Notes: a model not told the origin generated them from the letters alone. 64,000 nucleotides of DNA from Helicobacter fennelliae (GCF_900451005.1 NZ_UGIB01000001.1:1488001-1552000); one strand, 5' to 3'. Shown: positions 56,224 through 64,000, counted from the first letter of the stretch. Made by a program: numbers and translations.

Positions 56224-58449
56224 ATGAAAATCACCTACACACTCACTGATGAGTCCCCAGCCCTTGCCACTTATTCCCTCCTGCCTGTTGTGCGTGCGTT
56301 TTTGCGCCACGCGGATATTGAGGTAGTAACTTCTGATATTTCTTTAAGCGCGCGCGTTTTGGCGCAGTTTGCCAAAGAGCTCAATTTAGAGCTTAAAGAC
56401 GAGCTAGAAATCTTAGGCGAGCTTGTCAAGCAGCCAGAATCTAACATCATAAAAACCCCCAATATCTCCGCCTCAATCCCCCAGCTCAAAGCCACGATAA
56501 AAGAGCTGCAGGCTAAAGGCTACGCGCTGCCAGACTTCCCCGATGAGCCAAAAGATTCAAAAGAGCAAGAGATTAAAGCGCGCTACCAAAAGACTTTAGG
56601 CTCTGCGGTCAATCCCGTGCTGCGTCAGGGCAATTCTGACAGGCGTTGCACAAAGGCAGTGAAGGAATATGCGAAGAAAAATCCCTACAAGGTCACGCCT
56701 TTTGATAAGAATTCTAAAACACACGTATCGTATATGAATGAGGGTGATTTTTTTGAAAACGAAAAAGCCGTGCTTATCACTGAGCCCACCACCGCGCGCA
56801 TTGAGTTTGTCGATAGCAACGGCAAGATAAGCGTGTGTAAGGATAACTTGAGCCTAGAGCAAAACGAAGTGCTTGATGCCACCTTTATGGATAGCGCAAA
56901 GCTCCAGGACTTCTACAGAGCGCAGATTAAGCTCTGCAAAGATGAAAATATCTTGCTCTCACTCCATCTTAAGGCTACGATGATGAAAGTGAGCGATCCG
57001 GTGATCTTTGGGCTTGCGGTGAGCGTGTATTTTAGTGAGCTTTTTGAGAAGTTTAGTAGCGAATTAGAATCTTTGGGTGTTAATCCAAACAATGGCATTT
57101 CAGAGCTTTTAAGTAAGATAGAATCTAGCCCTAAAAAGAATGAAATCTTGCGCGAGTATGAGCGCATTTTAGAATCGAGTGCGCCGCTAAGCTATGTAGA
57201 TTCTGCCAAAGGGCGCACGAACTTGCATGTGCCAAGCGATGTAATCGTAGATGCCTCAATGCCTGCTATGCTAAAAAACGGCGCGAAGCTCTGGGATAAA
57301 GATGGCGCAGTGCACGATACCAACGCGCTTATTCCTGATAAGACTTATGCCACGATTTATGAGGCGGCGATTGAGGACTTGCACGCAAATGGCACGCTCA
57401 ATCCCGCAGTGCTAGGCAGCGTGGCAAATATCGGGCTCATGGCGCGCAAAGCCCAAGAATATGGCTCGCATGATAAGACCTTTATCGCGCCAAGCGATGG
57501 AATCTACCGCATTATAAATACCAAAGATAATAGCGTGATCTTAGAGCACAAAGTGCGCAAGGGCGATATTTACCGCGCTAATGAGGCGAAATTTGATGCG
57601 ATCATTAACTGGATTGATCTAGGGCTGCAGCGCGCGGAGCTCACCGGATCAAAGGCGATATTTTGGCTAGATGAAAAGCGCGCAAATAATAGAATCTTAA
57701 TAAATCTTGTAAAAGCGCGGCTAGAAGAGCTTGCAAAGCAGGGCAAAAAAACTTCTGGGCTTGAGATCCTTGCGCCAAAAGAGGCTTGCCTAAAGACGCT
57801 TAAGCTTATCCGCGAGGGCAAGGATGTGATCTCAATCACGGGCAATGTGCTGCGCGATTATCTCACCGATCTTTTCCCAATCCTTGAGCTTGGCACGAGC
57901 GCAAAAATGCTCTCAATCGTGCCTATGCTAAATGGCGGGGCGATGTTTGAAACAGGTGCTGGCGGGAGCGCGCCAAAGCAAGTGGAGCAGCTCATAGAGG
58001 AAAATCACTTGCGCTGGGATAGCTTGGGCGAATTTTTGGCATTGCAGGCAAGCCTTGAGTTTTACGCGCAAAAGACGGGCAATAAAAAGGCGCAGATTCT
58101 CTCTGCCTGTCTTGATAGCGCCATAAGCGAGTGGCTAAGTAATAACAAAGCGCCCTCGCGCAAGGTAAAAGAAGATGATAATCGCACGAGCCATTTTTAT
58201 CTAGCACTCTATTTTGCAAAAGCACTGGGCGCCCAAGAGCTAGATTCTGAGCTTCGCGCATTTTTTGCGCCAATCGCTAAAGAATTAGAACTAAGTGAAT
58301 CTAAAATCCGCACGGAGTTTTTAGACGCACAAGGCGCAAAAGTAGAGCTTGGCGGGTATTATAAATTTGATGATAAAAGCGCAGAATCTATTATGCGCCC
58401 AAGTGCGAGCTTTAATGCAGTGATTGAGAAAATCGCACAAGGGGCGTAA
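56224..58449 (+). CDS. icd: Isocitrate dehydrogenase, monomeric NADP type
   Basis: A 741-residue enzyme that converts isocitrate to 2-oxoglutarate with NADP. The single-chain type is recognisable from VLRQGNSDRR (about 133-142), LSLHLKATMMKVSDPVIFG (about 245-263), VDASMPAMLKNGAKLWDKDGA and LSIVPMLNGGAMFETGAGGSAPK near the C-terminus. The ATG with AAAGGATAA upstream is preferred; the frame is open 37 codons further but reads as non-coding. H. pylori has the unrelated dimeric icd, whereas Campylobacter has this monomeric kind. The DNA is unusually GCG- and GC-rich, like metE. Confidence 0.95.
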   Translation: MKITYTLTDESPALATYSLLPVVRAFLRHADIEVVTSDISLSARVLAQFAKELNLELKDELEILGELVKQPESNIIKTPNISASIPQLKATIKELQAKGYALPDFPDEPKDSKEQEIKARYQKTLGSAVNPVLRQGNSDRRCTKAVKEYAKKNPYKVTPFDKNSKTHVSYMNEGDFFENEKAVLITEPTTARIEFVDSNGKISVCKDNLSLEQNEVLDATFMDSAKLQDFYRAQIKLCKDENILLSLHLKATMMKVSDPVIFGLAVSVYFSELFEKFSSELESLGVNPNNGISELLSKIESSPKKNEILREYERILESSAPLSYVDSAKGRTNLHVPSDVIVDASMPAMLKNGAKLWDKDGAVHDTNALIPDKTYATIYEAAIEDLHANGTLNPAVLGSVANIGLMARKAQEYGSHDKTFIAPSDGIYRIINTKDNSVILEHKVRKGDIYRANEAKFDAIINWIDLGLQRAELTGSKAIFWLDEKRANNRILINLVKARLEELAKQGKKTSGLEILAPKEACLKTLKLIREGKDVISITGNVLRDYLTDLFPILELGTSAKMLSIVPMLNGGAMFETGAGGSAPKQVEQLIEENHLRWDSLGEFLALQASLEFYAQKTGNKKAQILSACLDSAISEWLSNNKAPSRKVKEDDNRTSHFYLALYFAKALGAQELDSELRAFFAPIAKELELSESKIRTEFLDAQGAKVELGGYYKFDDKSAESIMRPSASFNAVIEKIAQGA

Positions 58450-58760
58450 AGTAGTGATTTGCGCGCATTATGCATCGATTATGCGCGTTTTTAAGATTCT
58501 TTGGAATTTTGCGCTTTCATAAGGCACAAAAACCAAAGAATCTAAAATCTAAGGTTTTTTATGGATTGCCACGCAAATTTTTATAAATTTGCTCGCAATG
58601 ACAAAAATAAATTCCGTATTATTCTTTCTAGATTTTTTGCTTGCACTTAAGAATGGTAACATACAAAAATGATAATTTTTAGATTCTAGATTTTGTGGAT
58701 TTAGCAAAGCCTCAAAACAACAAACCAGAATCTAAAGCCATAAATGCATAAATCCAAACA
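58450..58760. other. Gene-free convergent region between icd and cdtC
   Basis: About 310 bases. One GATTGCCAC palindrome (58564-58602) and several AGATTCT words; no gene was seen. Confidence 0.8.
58564..58602 (+). repeat. GATTGCCAC palindromic repeat (D6)
   Basis: GATTGCCACGCAAATTTTTA, TAAATTTGCTCGCAATGAC: the arms CAAATTT and AAATTTG pair. Confidence 0.8.
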
Positions 58761-59273
58761 TCATCTCTTAATCACTTTTGATTCTACCACCGCAGGGGCG
58801 ATAACCCATAGCCATTGCATATCAATTTTTTGGGCTGTTTGGCAGGTTTGGATCTCGAGAATCTTATTTATCATTTTGGTATTAGGATTTATCGATAAGC
58901 ATTTATCATTTGCGATTGAGAGGATTTGCACAGCACCTGTTGTGGTAGGAAGGATAGAAAACAAGCTCCGATAATCGCCTGCTTGGATCATATCGCATTT
59001 GTCTATTTGTAGCCAGCTTCCATTATTAGCCAAACATTTGCTCGGATCTTTGATGTCATGAAACTGCACTGCGCCAAAAGGATATTTATTTGCCAAATAT
59101 CCGGGTAGCAAAACTTCTCTCATTTCCCAATTTACACTTTTGGCTTTTTTGGTGTTGTTTTTGAGTAAATATCCTGTCGCCATAGATCGAATCGATACCG
59201 CAGAAGTAGGCAAATCAGTCGCACCAAATACCCCAACCACACACAAAGTCACAATGCAACATATTTTTTTCAT
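58761..59273 (-). CDS. cdtC: Cytolethal distending toxin subunit C-like protein
   Basis: A 170-residue exported protein with a signal peptide (IVTLCVVGVFGATD) and a ricin-type (beta-trefoil) lectin fold. Matching CDT subunit C features are the SVNWEMREVLLPGYLANKYPF region, paired cysteines around CLANNGSWLQIDKC and a QxW-like DMQWLWVIAPA at the C-terminus. CdtA and CdtC normally bind the host surface and deliver CdtB. AAGGAGGATAGC precedes the ATG. It is the last gene of the operon. Confidence 0.87.
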   Translation of the reverse strand: MKKICCIVTLCVVGVFGATDLPTSAVSIRSMATGYLLKNNTKKAKSVNWEMREVLLPGYLANKYPFGAVQFHDIKDPSKCLANNGSWLQIDKCDMIQAGDYRSLFSILPTTTGAVQILSIANDKCLSINPNTKMINKILEIQTCQTAQKIDMQWLWVIAPAVVESKVIKR

Positions 59274-59344
59274 GCTATCCTCCTTGCTTTTTACTTATTT
59301 ATTTTGCTTTTGCTTTTTGCCTCATATCTACTTGCCTTAATCGC

Positions 59345-60139
59345 TCACTTGCCAAACCAAACAGGCAGATACACAGAATCAAATTGCAATCCCACGCTCA
59401 CAAGCCCACTTACAAGTGCTGGTGCATAATAAGGCGTAACACCTGAATTTCCTGTAATGATAAAATCAAAAACCCCGCCACTTTTGCGCGTGATAGTGTC
59501 CGGAGCTACAATATTAATATGCTCTTGTATTTGGGGTGAGAGTCTCTGCTGAAGTGTGGCTGGAGTTTGATTAAAATTCCCAATTAGTGCCCATGAGACT
59601 TCCGGACGCAAAGTAAAATTATCATAAATCGTGCTAAGTGTTTGTGGCACATCTTTGCCTTTAGCATCAATAGATGAAAAACTCAAAAACACATCTTGAT
59701 CGATTTGTATGCCAAAAATCGGAGGAGCAAATCTAATAGGCGATCTGATAGCAACGATATGATGCGCTCTTTTTTTGGTTACAATCGCTAAATTCACCCC
59801 ATTTGAAGCAGAATCTACGCGCACAAAATACACAAATACAAATGCATTGCCACCCAAATCCCACTGATACTCCTCCACTGGAAGCACGCCTGAGGTGATC
59901 GGCACAAAAAATGTATTCAAAAATCGAGCTGTCGCTGCGAGACTTTCCACTTGCTGTAATGCTACTATATCAGCACCATTGCTTCCCATAAGTAGTCCGC
60001 GCACAATGTGTTGCCATTTATATTCGCTAGGCATACCGCCTGAAAGATTCCAGCTTGCGATTGTATAGTCTTTGAGATCTGCCAAAAGCCCTTGAGCTAT
60101 CATTATGCTTAGGACAAAACTTCGTAATATTGCTTTCAT
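59345..60139 (-). CDS. cdtB: CdtB-like protein with DNase I fold but catalytic residues replaced
   Basis: A 264-residue exported protein of full CdtB length with a signal peptide ending about residue 20. Alignment by eye with CdtB of C. jejuni, H. hepaticus and Aggregatibacter shows the same fold landmarks (ASWNLSGG, VEEYQWDLG, NGVNLAIV, SGGVFDFIITG, LPVWF). The active-site positions are changed: Gln63 for the catalytic Glu in QEAGS, Gly114 for Arg in NRVNLAIV, Ser155 for the His in FxxHA, Asn188 for Asp in GDFNR, and Val256-Tyr257 for Asp-His in SDHFPV. Asn31, Asn190 and Asp225 remain. Frame and export signal are intact, so it is not a pseudogene by sequence, but nuclease and phosphatase activity should be lost. 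Confidence 0.9.
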   Translation of the reverse strand: MKAILRSFVLSIMIAQGLLADLKDYTIASWNLSGGMPSEYKWQHIVRGLLMGSNGADIVALQQVESLAATARFLNTFFVPITSGVLPVEEYQWDLGGNAFVFVYFVRVDSASNGVNLAIVTKKRAHHIVAIRSPIRFAPPIFGIQIDQDVFLSFSSIDAKGKDVPQTLSTIYDNFTLRPEVSWALIGNFNQTPATLQQRLSPQIQEHINIVAPDTITRKSGGVFDFIITGNSGVTPYYAPALVSGLVSVGLQFDSVYLPVWFGK

Positions 60140-60152
60140 TATTGCTCCAATT

Positions 60153-60854
60153 TTAAGGATATGTTATAGGCATTGGGTTTAAAAATGGAGGAATGATAAT
60201 CCATTGTTGCTCAAGATTATTGTCTTTGATACATTTTTTTAGCATCACTGGATACTGAGCTTTTTTCGCAAAGCTTGTCTCTAGGCATTGTTTTGTGTAG
60301 GTGTTTTGGATTTGAAACGCGCCGTTTTTCATAGAGATAAGCCGAAAGGCTTGATTTGGATTCTGCTCATCACAAGGATAATGGATCACGCCCTTTCCAT
60401 AGGCATTCAAACATGTTCCGCTCATTTTATTGACAAAGCGGACAGAGCCATTTTGAAGTGGTTGGATTTGCCAATTATACGCATCACCAAAATAAGGATA
60501 ATGCAAACTCAAATGCGTCCAAACCCAGCTTCCATTGCTACTTTCCCAAATCGATAAGATTCCGCCCAAATGTGTCATCAACGAAACAAAATCTCGCACA
60601 TCTCCTGTGAGCGGTGAAAGCGGATTTGTAGCATTTTGCACGAGTGTAGCGGGGGTTTTGTTGTTTTGACTATCTGGTGGGGTTGGATTAGCCCCAATCC
60701 CCAAAAAATCCTCAAACTCTTTTGGATCATTCTGTTTTGCTACTTTCTGATTTTTTATATCTTCACTTAATGCATCGTTTGTTTGGGTTTTGCCACAACC
60801 CCAAATCAACACACACACCACACCACACACAATGCTTTTGATAATAAACCTCAC
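60153..60854 (-). CDS. cdtA: Cytolethal distending toxin subunit A-like lipoprotein
   Basis: A 233-residue lectin-type subunit. GTG is preferred as start because AGGAGATAGA lies just upstream; ATG six codons earlier has none. The signal peptide has a lipobox (LIWGCGKT), so the N-terminus is lipid-modified. A Gln/Asn/Pro-rich linker (about 25-70) precedes a ricin-type trefoil with SLMTHLGGILSIWESSNGSWVW and LEQQWIIIPPF (QxW). CdtB starts 13 bases downstream. ciaB lies upstream in the same direction, with 150 bases between. Confidence 0.87.
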   Translation of the reverse strand: MRFIIKSIVCGVVCVLIWGCGKTQTNDALSEDIKNQKVAKQNDPKEFEDFLGIGANPTPPDSQNNKTPATLVQNATNPLSPLTGDVRDFVSLMTHLGGILSIWESSNGSWVWTHLSLHYPYFGDAYNWQIQPLQNGSVRFVNKMSGTCLNAYGKGVIHYPCDEQNPNQAFRLISMKNGAFQIQNTYTKQCLETSFAKKAQYPVMLKKCIKDNNLEQQWIIIPPFLNPMPITYP

Positions 60855-61004
60855 TCTATCTCCTCTCACCACTCAAAATAACTTTAATCATACCACATTT
60901 TTCAAATCCACTTCCTTAAATCCACGCAAATAAGATTCTGCTTGGCTTGTTTTATAATTTCAGGCAAGCCATTATTGCTATTTTTGACTGATTATTGGAT
61001 ATTG

Positions 61005-62924
61005 TTAAGCATTTTCTTGAAGTATTTCTTGACCAATTTGACAATACCTCTGCCAATACCACTCCACAAATTCGCACACAATTTTATGTGCTGAAGTGTA
61101 AGTTTTATCATTTTTGCGCACAAAAAGATACAGCCAATCCTTAGCGTCTTTTTTGTCGATATAATGTCTGACTAATGACTCATAAGTGCGTTGATACCAT
61201 AATTTCAGATTATCATAAAACTGCGTATTGACTTTTAAGCAAGGCGAGTTTTGTGGGTTAAATTCTAAAACATTTGTGCTAAATGCCCCATACAAATGTA
61301 TCAACCCCTCACAATAATACGGACGCACTTCCTCTTGCTCTCTCCATGCCATCAAAAACACAGCCCTTGCAATTGTATCGCCCATTAATGCACTCAATTC
61401 ATCGCCTGCGACACTTTGTGCTTTATCCATTTGATGAAAATACGCCACTAAGCCACCTGAAGTAGCTTTAAATTCCTCGATGTTTTTAAATTCTCCGCTT
61501 GTATTCATCGCACTTTGCGTCTCATCATCAATCCACAAAATATGCCCAAGCTCATGCCCATTTGTGCTTATATCATAAATCCGAAACCATAGATTCTCAT
61601 CATCAAACAAAATCTCGCGCATTTTTTGCAAAAACTCTCGCTCAAACACCTCATAATGCAAGCGCATTTTTGGCTTTGCGCGACTTGATCGCAGAATCCT
61701 ATCTGGAAAAGCAAAGATTTTTTTTCCAAATTCTTTGGAGACTTCCTCATCATTTGGAACGACTTGCGCAGAAAATAAGCCGTCTAAATCAGCACCATAA
61801 TACAACATTGGCGTCCCGATATAAAACCGCACTTTTTGAAGCGAAGCGATGACATTTGCCCGAATGCCAGCCATAATGCGCGATAGATTCTGCTTGTTCT
61901 CTTTTTTGTGATTATTTTCTTTGTCGCTATTTTTTGTATTATTTTCGCGCAACAAATCCTCACACATATCGCTAAAAAGCGCGCAAACATTCTTATATAC
62001 ATCGCTACTTTGCGTGAAATGCGAGTATGCAAAGCGCAAATCCCACTCAGGCGCGACACAATGGCGCAAACAATCCTCATAATATTCAAGAGGATGACCG
62101 ACTTGAAATGGCGTTGTAATGCACATCCATTTTCTATCTACTTCCTGCCACGATGAGATAAGCTTGTCTGTATCAGCCTGCAAAAACGCCTCCCTCAAGG
62201 CTGTAAAATACTCAACATACGCGCTCTTAGCGTTATAAATCTCATCATCAACACAAAGAGAATCTATAAGCTGTGTGAGCGCTTGAGCGATAGATAAAAT
62301 CTCTTTTTCAAACACTACACAAAAAGGCAAAATCTTAATGCGCTCCCCACAAAGCACAGCAATAGAATAGCTCCGATCCGAAGTAATGAGCTTGCCATTT
62401 TTGGATTCTTTGTCGATTGTAGGAATAAGCTTTGCAAACACATCATCTTTAAACTTTGCCCTCAATTCCTCATTTGTGCCATCGATGAACTTTTTGCTCC
62501 ATTGTGTAAAAAACGCGCTCATTTGCAAACCAACATTATGCACGCCAAAAAGCAACGCCCGATAAAAAGGCGTCAAAAGCCCCGTTGTCTCGATATCCTG
62601 CAAAAGCTTAAAATGTCTTGAATGATAAAAATCCTGCACAAAACCAAGCAAAAAATATTTAGATTCCAAGATTTGAGATTCTGATTTGTCGCAGGATTTG
62701 AGAATCTGCACAATCCCGCCAACTTTGAGATTGACAATCCGATCAATAAGCGCAAAAAAATGCGCCCTTTTTGGCTCTATATCCAAACTCTTGCAAAGCC
62801 TTATGAGCTCGGCTCTAAAGTGATGATCTGGATCATCAAGTGCCTTGTAGAGATTAGCAACTTGAGCCTCTTGAGCTTGGATTAGCCTATCAAGCTTGAC
62901 AAGATCGTTTTGAAATTTTTTCAT
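61005..62924 (-). CDS. ciaB: CiaB-family invasion protein
   Basis: A 639-residue protein similar to CiaB of Campylobacter jejuni (about 610 residues), which is implicated in entry into host cells. No signal peptide or membrane helix. A possible zinc-peptidase signature HELGH lies at 457-461 with downstream acidic IEEFKATSGG (about 482-491), which recalls the HExxH plus Glu arrangement of gluzincins and the EEC(R/K)A motif of dipeptidyl peptidase III. If real, it would be an intracellular or secreted metallopeptidase. It has an Asn/Lys-rich hydrophilic insert (about 330-345). AAAGGACG precedes the ATG. Confidence 0.85.
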   Translation of the reverse strand: MKKFQNDLVKLDRLIQAQEAQVANLYKALDDPDHHFRAELIRLCKSLDIEPKRAHFFALIDRIVNLKVGGIVQILKSCDKSESQILESKYFLLGFVQDFYHSRHFKLLQDIETTGLLTPFYRALLFGVHNVGLQMSAFFTQWSKKFIDGTNEELRAKFKDDVFAKLIPTIDKESKNGKLITSDRSYSIAVLCGERIKILPFCVVFEKEILSIAQALTQLIDSLCVDDEIYNAKSAYVEYFTALREAFLQADTDKLISSWQEVDRKWMCITTPFQVGHPLEYYEDCLRHCVAPEWDLRFAYSHFTQSSDVYKNVCALFSDMCEDLLRENNTKNSDKENNHKKENKQNLSRIMAGIRANVIASLQKVRFYIGTPMLYYGADLDGLFSAQVVPNDEEVSKEFGKKIFAFPDRILRSSRAKPKMRLHYEVFEREFLQKMREILFDDENLWFRIYDISTNGHELGHILWIDDETQSAMNTSGEFKNIEEFKATSGGLVAYFHQMDKAQSVAGDELSALMGDTIARAVFLMAWREQEEVRPYYCEGLIHLYGAFSTNVLEFNPQNSPCLKVNTQFYDNLKLWYQRTYESLVRHYIDKKDAKDWLYLFVRKNDKTYTSAHKIVCEFVEWYWQRYCQIGQEILQENA

Positions 62925-63121
62925 ACGCGTCCTTTGTGTGTTTATGCGAGATTTATTTGGTTAGATTTATAATATAAATTTTCACATATCCAATCTAAAA
63001 ATCTCACATAAAATCCAAATTATATCGTTTATTTGTTTTGGATTCTCTAAATAGGATTGATAAGAGAATCAATATTGGCATACAAATTGCTTATATATCA
63101 CAAATATATCTGGAGAATGCT

Positions 63122-63796
63122 GTGCGCTACCTTGTTTTTTGTATCACTTTTGTCGGCTTTATTTGTTTTGGTTGCTCTGGAAATTTTGTAGAGATGAAAT
63201 ACAATTCCGCGCTCATGCAAGAATACCGCTTCAACACTAATGCGCCATTGATTGTCGCACCACATAAAGGCGATGTGCTTGCAGCCTCATATATTCCATT
63301 TGTGATCGAGCTTCTGCAAAAACGAGGCTTTAGCTCCGTCTATACAGAAAGCGAAATCCCGCTCTCACAAGCGCGCAACATCATCTACATAAGCCTTGTC
63401 AAAGCCACAAACACAATCCCAACTTCAAGCATTACATATCTGCCTATGCAAGTGCTAGATAAAAATTCTTGCTTTAATTATGATGGAATCTATTATTGCC
63501 GTCAAGAGACTTATCCGATTATCACGGGCTATTCAGCAAGTCTCAATCTCACTTCTAATTATCATTTTATTATGGATTGGTATGATTTGCCGATGAAAAA
63601 ACGAATCCTATATGTCGATGGCACAATCCAAGATGGTCCGTGCATTTATGATGGAATCTACAAAGATCTCATCTACCAAACCATAGCCAAAATTAATTTT
63701 AATCGCCCGGAAGTGTATTCATACAAAACCTTGCTTTCATATTCGAGTTTTGGCTGTATGTTTGAGCGCACAAAAAGCCTTACTACGCGTAGATAG
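63122..63796 (+). CDS. Predicted lipoprotein of unknown function
   Basis: A 224-residue exported protein. GTG is preferred as start because GGAG lies six bases upstream; an ATG 28 codons earlier would add residues before the signal peptide. The signal ends in a lipobox (GFICFGCSG), so it is probably a lipoprotein. The mature part is Tyr- and Ile-rich with mixed alpha/beta patterns, includes a Cys pair (NSCFNYDGIYYCRQE) and ends in a CMFERTK tail. No family recognised. It diverges from ciaB, with about 200 bases between. Confidence 0.6.
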   Translation: MRYLVFCITFVGFICFGCSGNFVEMKYNSALMQEYRFNTNAPLIVAPHKGDVLAASYIPFVIELLQKRGFSSVYTESEIPLSQARNIIYISLVKATNTIPTSSITYLPMQVLDKNSCFNYDGIYYCRQETYPIITGYSASLNLTSNYHFIMDWYDLPMKKRILYVDGTIQDGPCIYDGIYKDLIYQTIAKINFNRPEVYSYKTLLSYSSFGCMFERTKSLTTRR

Positions 63797-63833
63797 GGCT
63801 AAGATTTTATAGAATCTAATTTCCATAGATTCC

Positions 63834-63967
63834 AAATCCTCTCTTTTTGCTTCTTTTGCAGATTGCTTCGTTTGGCTTATCTTGTTTTATTTTGGCGACG
63901 CACGATATAGTGCGACTCACTGCTAAACTTGCAAAACTACAAAAATAAGCTAAAATATAGAGGATTT
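63834..63967 (-). repeat. Family C terminal-inverted-repeat element, copy C2
   Basis: Read on plus it starts AAATCCTCTCTTTTTGCTTC and ends AAAATATAGAGGATTT, the inverse of C1 with very few differences across about 134 bases. The right flank TTTGTGTTTGCATAGATTCTA continues into the window end. Confidence 0.85.
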
Positions 63968-64000
63968 TTTACACGCTCTTTTGTGTTTGCATAGATTCTA

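Noticed and set aside
59345..60139. CdtB as a frameshifted pseudogene
   Set aside because: The frame is continuous, of normal length, with signal peptide and ribosome site. Only the active-site residues differ.
10017..63967. CRISPR array in the repeat islands
   Set aside because: The repeats are unevenly spaced, of different lengths, occur in both orientations and in different islands, and have no spacer-repeat pattern.

Overview
The window looks like chromosomal DNA of an enterohepatic-type Helicobacter (Campylobacterota). The base composition is AT-rich. Three blocks keep the gene order I know from H. pylori: dps/napA - DUF2018 (HP0242) - HP0241 - polyprenyl synthase - hemA - proS - hemC; argS - tatA - gmk - poly-E protein - nucT; and comF - tmk - coaD - ubiX - flgA - uvrD - TPR protein - serS. 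It also carries genes that H. pylori lacks: a cheR/cheB pair, hisD, metE, a monomeric isocitrate dehydrogenase, a cytolethal distending toxin (CDT)-like operon and ciaB. No prophage, insertion sequence, CRISPR array, tRNA or rRNA was seen.

Layout. 0-7.3 kb: an aminotransferase, then a MarR regulator in a tight operon with a complete RND efflux pump (fusion protein, pump, TolC-like channel). 7.4-10 kb: proline symporter putP with an extra cytoplasmic-type insert, and a DUF455 protein. 10-13 kb: small envelope or unknown proteins separated by repeat islands, and an orphan azlD. 13.2-21.3 kb: dps, hisD and the tetrapyrrole / prenyl / proS cluster. 21.4-26 kb: an MscS-type channel and two outer-membrane proteins. 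26.3-32 kb: a chemoreceptor, the Mrp ATPase and a lactate permease. 32-39.7 kb: argS to nucT, then cheR and cheB. 40-44.3 kb: SCO1, metF and metE. 44.5-46 kb: a second, membrane-anchored chemoreceptor with a degenerate zinc-binding tail. 46.6-55.5 kb: comF to serS. 55.65-55.96 kb: RNase P RNA. 56.2-58.4 kb: icd. 58.7-63 kb: a leftward cluster ciaB - cdtA - cdtB - cdtC. 63.1 kb to the end: a lipoprotein and a repeat.

The two most unusual signals are these. (1) The CDT operon has intact reading frames for all three subunits, but its CdtB has lost essentially every catalytic residue of the DNase I fold (Glu to Gln, Arg to Gly, His to Ser, Asp to Asn, Asp-His to Val-Tyr), so it appears to be a full-length toxin pseudoenzyme. 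(2) Intergenic islands are assembled from at least three related families of 120-180 bp elements with common terminal inverted repeats (AAATCCTCT...AGAGGATTT), mixed with a second short palindrome family (GATTGCCAC...GCAATGAC). The whole window, genes included, is heavily loaded with the heptamer AGATTCT/AGAATCT.

Other points of interest are a His/Thr/Ser/Asn-rich insert in ArgS, a HELGH motif in CiaB, paired hairpins between metE and metF, twin palindromes upstream of metE, and GC-rich, GCG-rich coding in metE and icd that differs from their neighbours.
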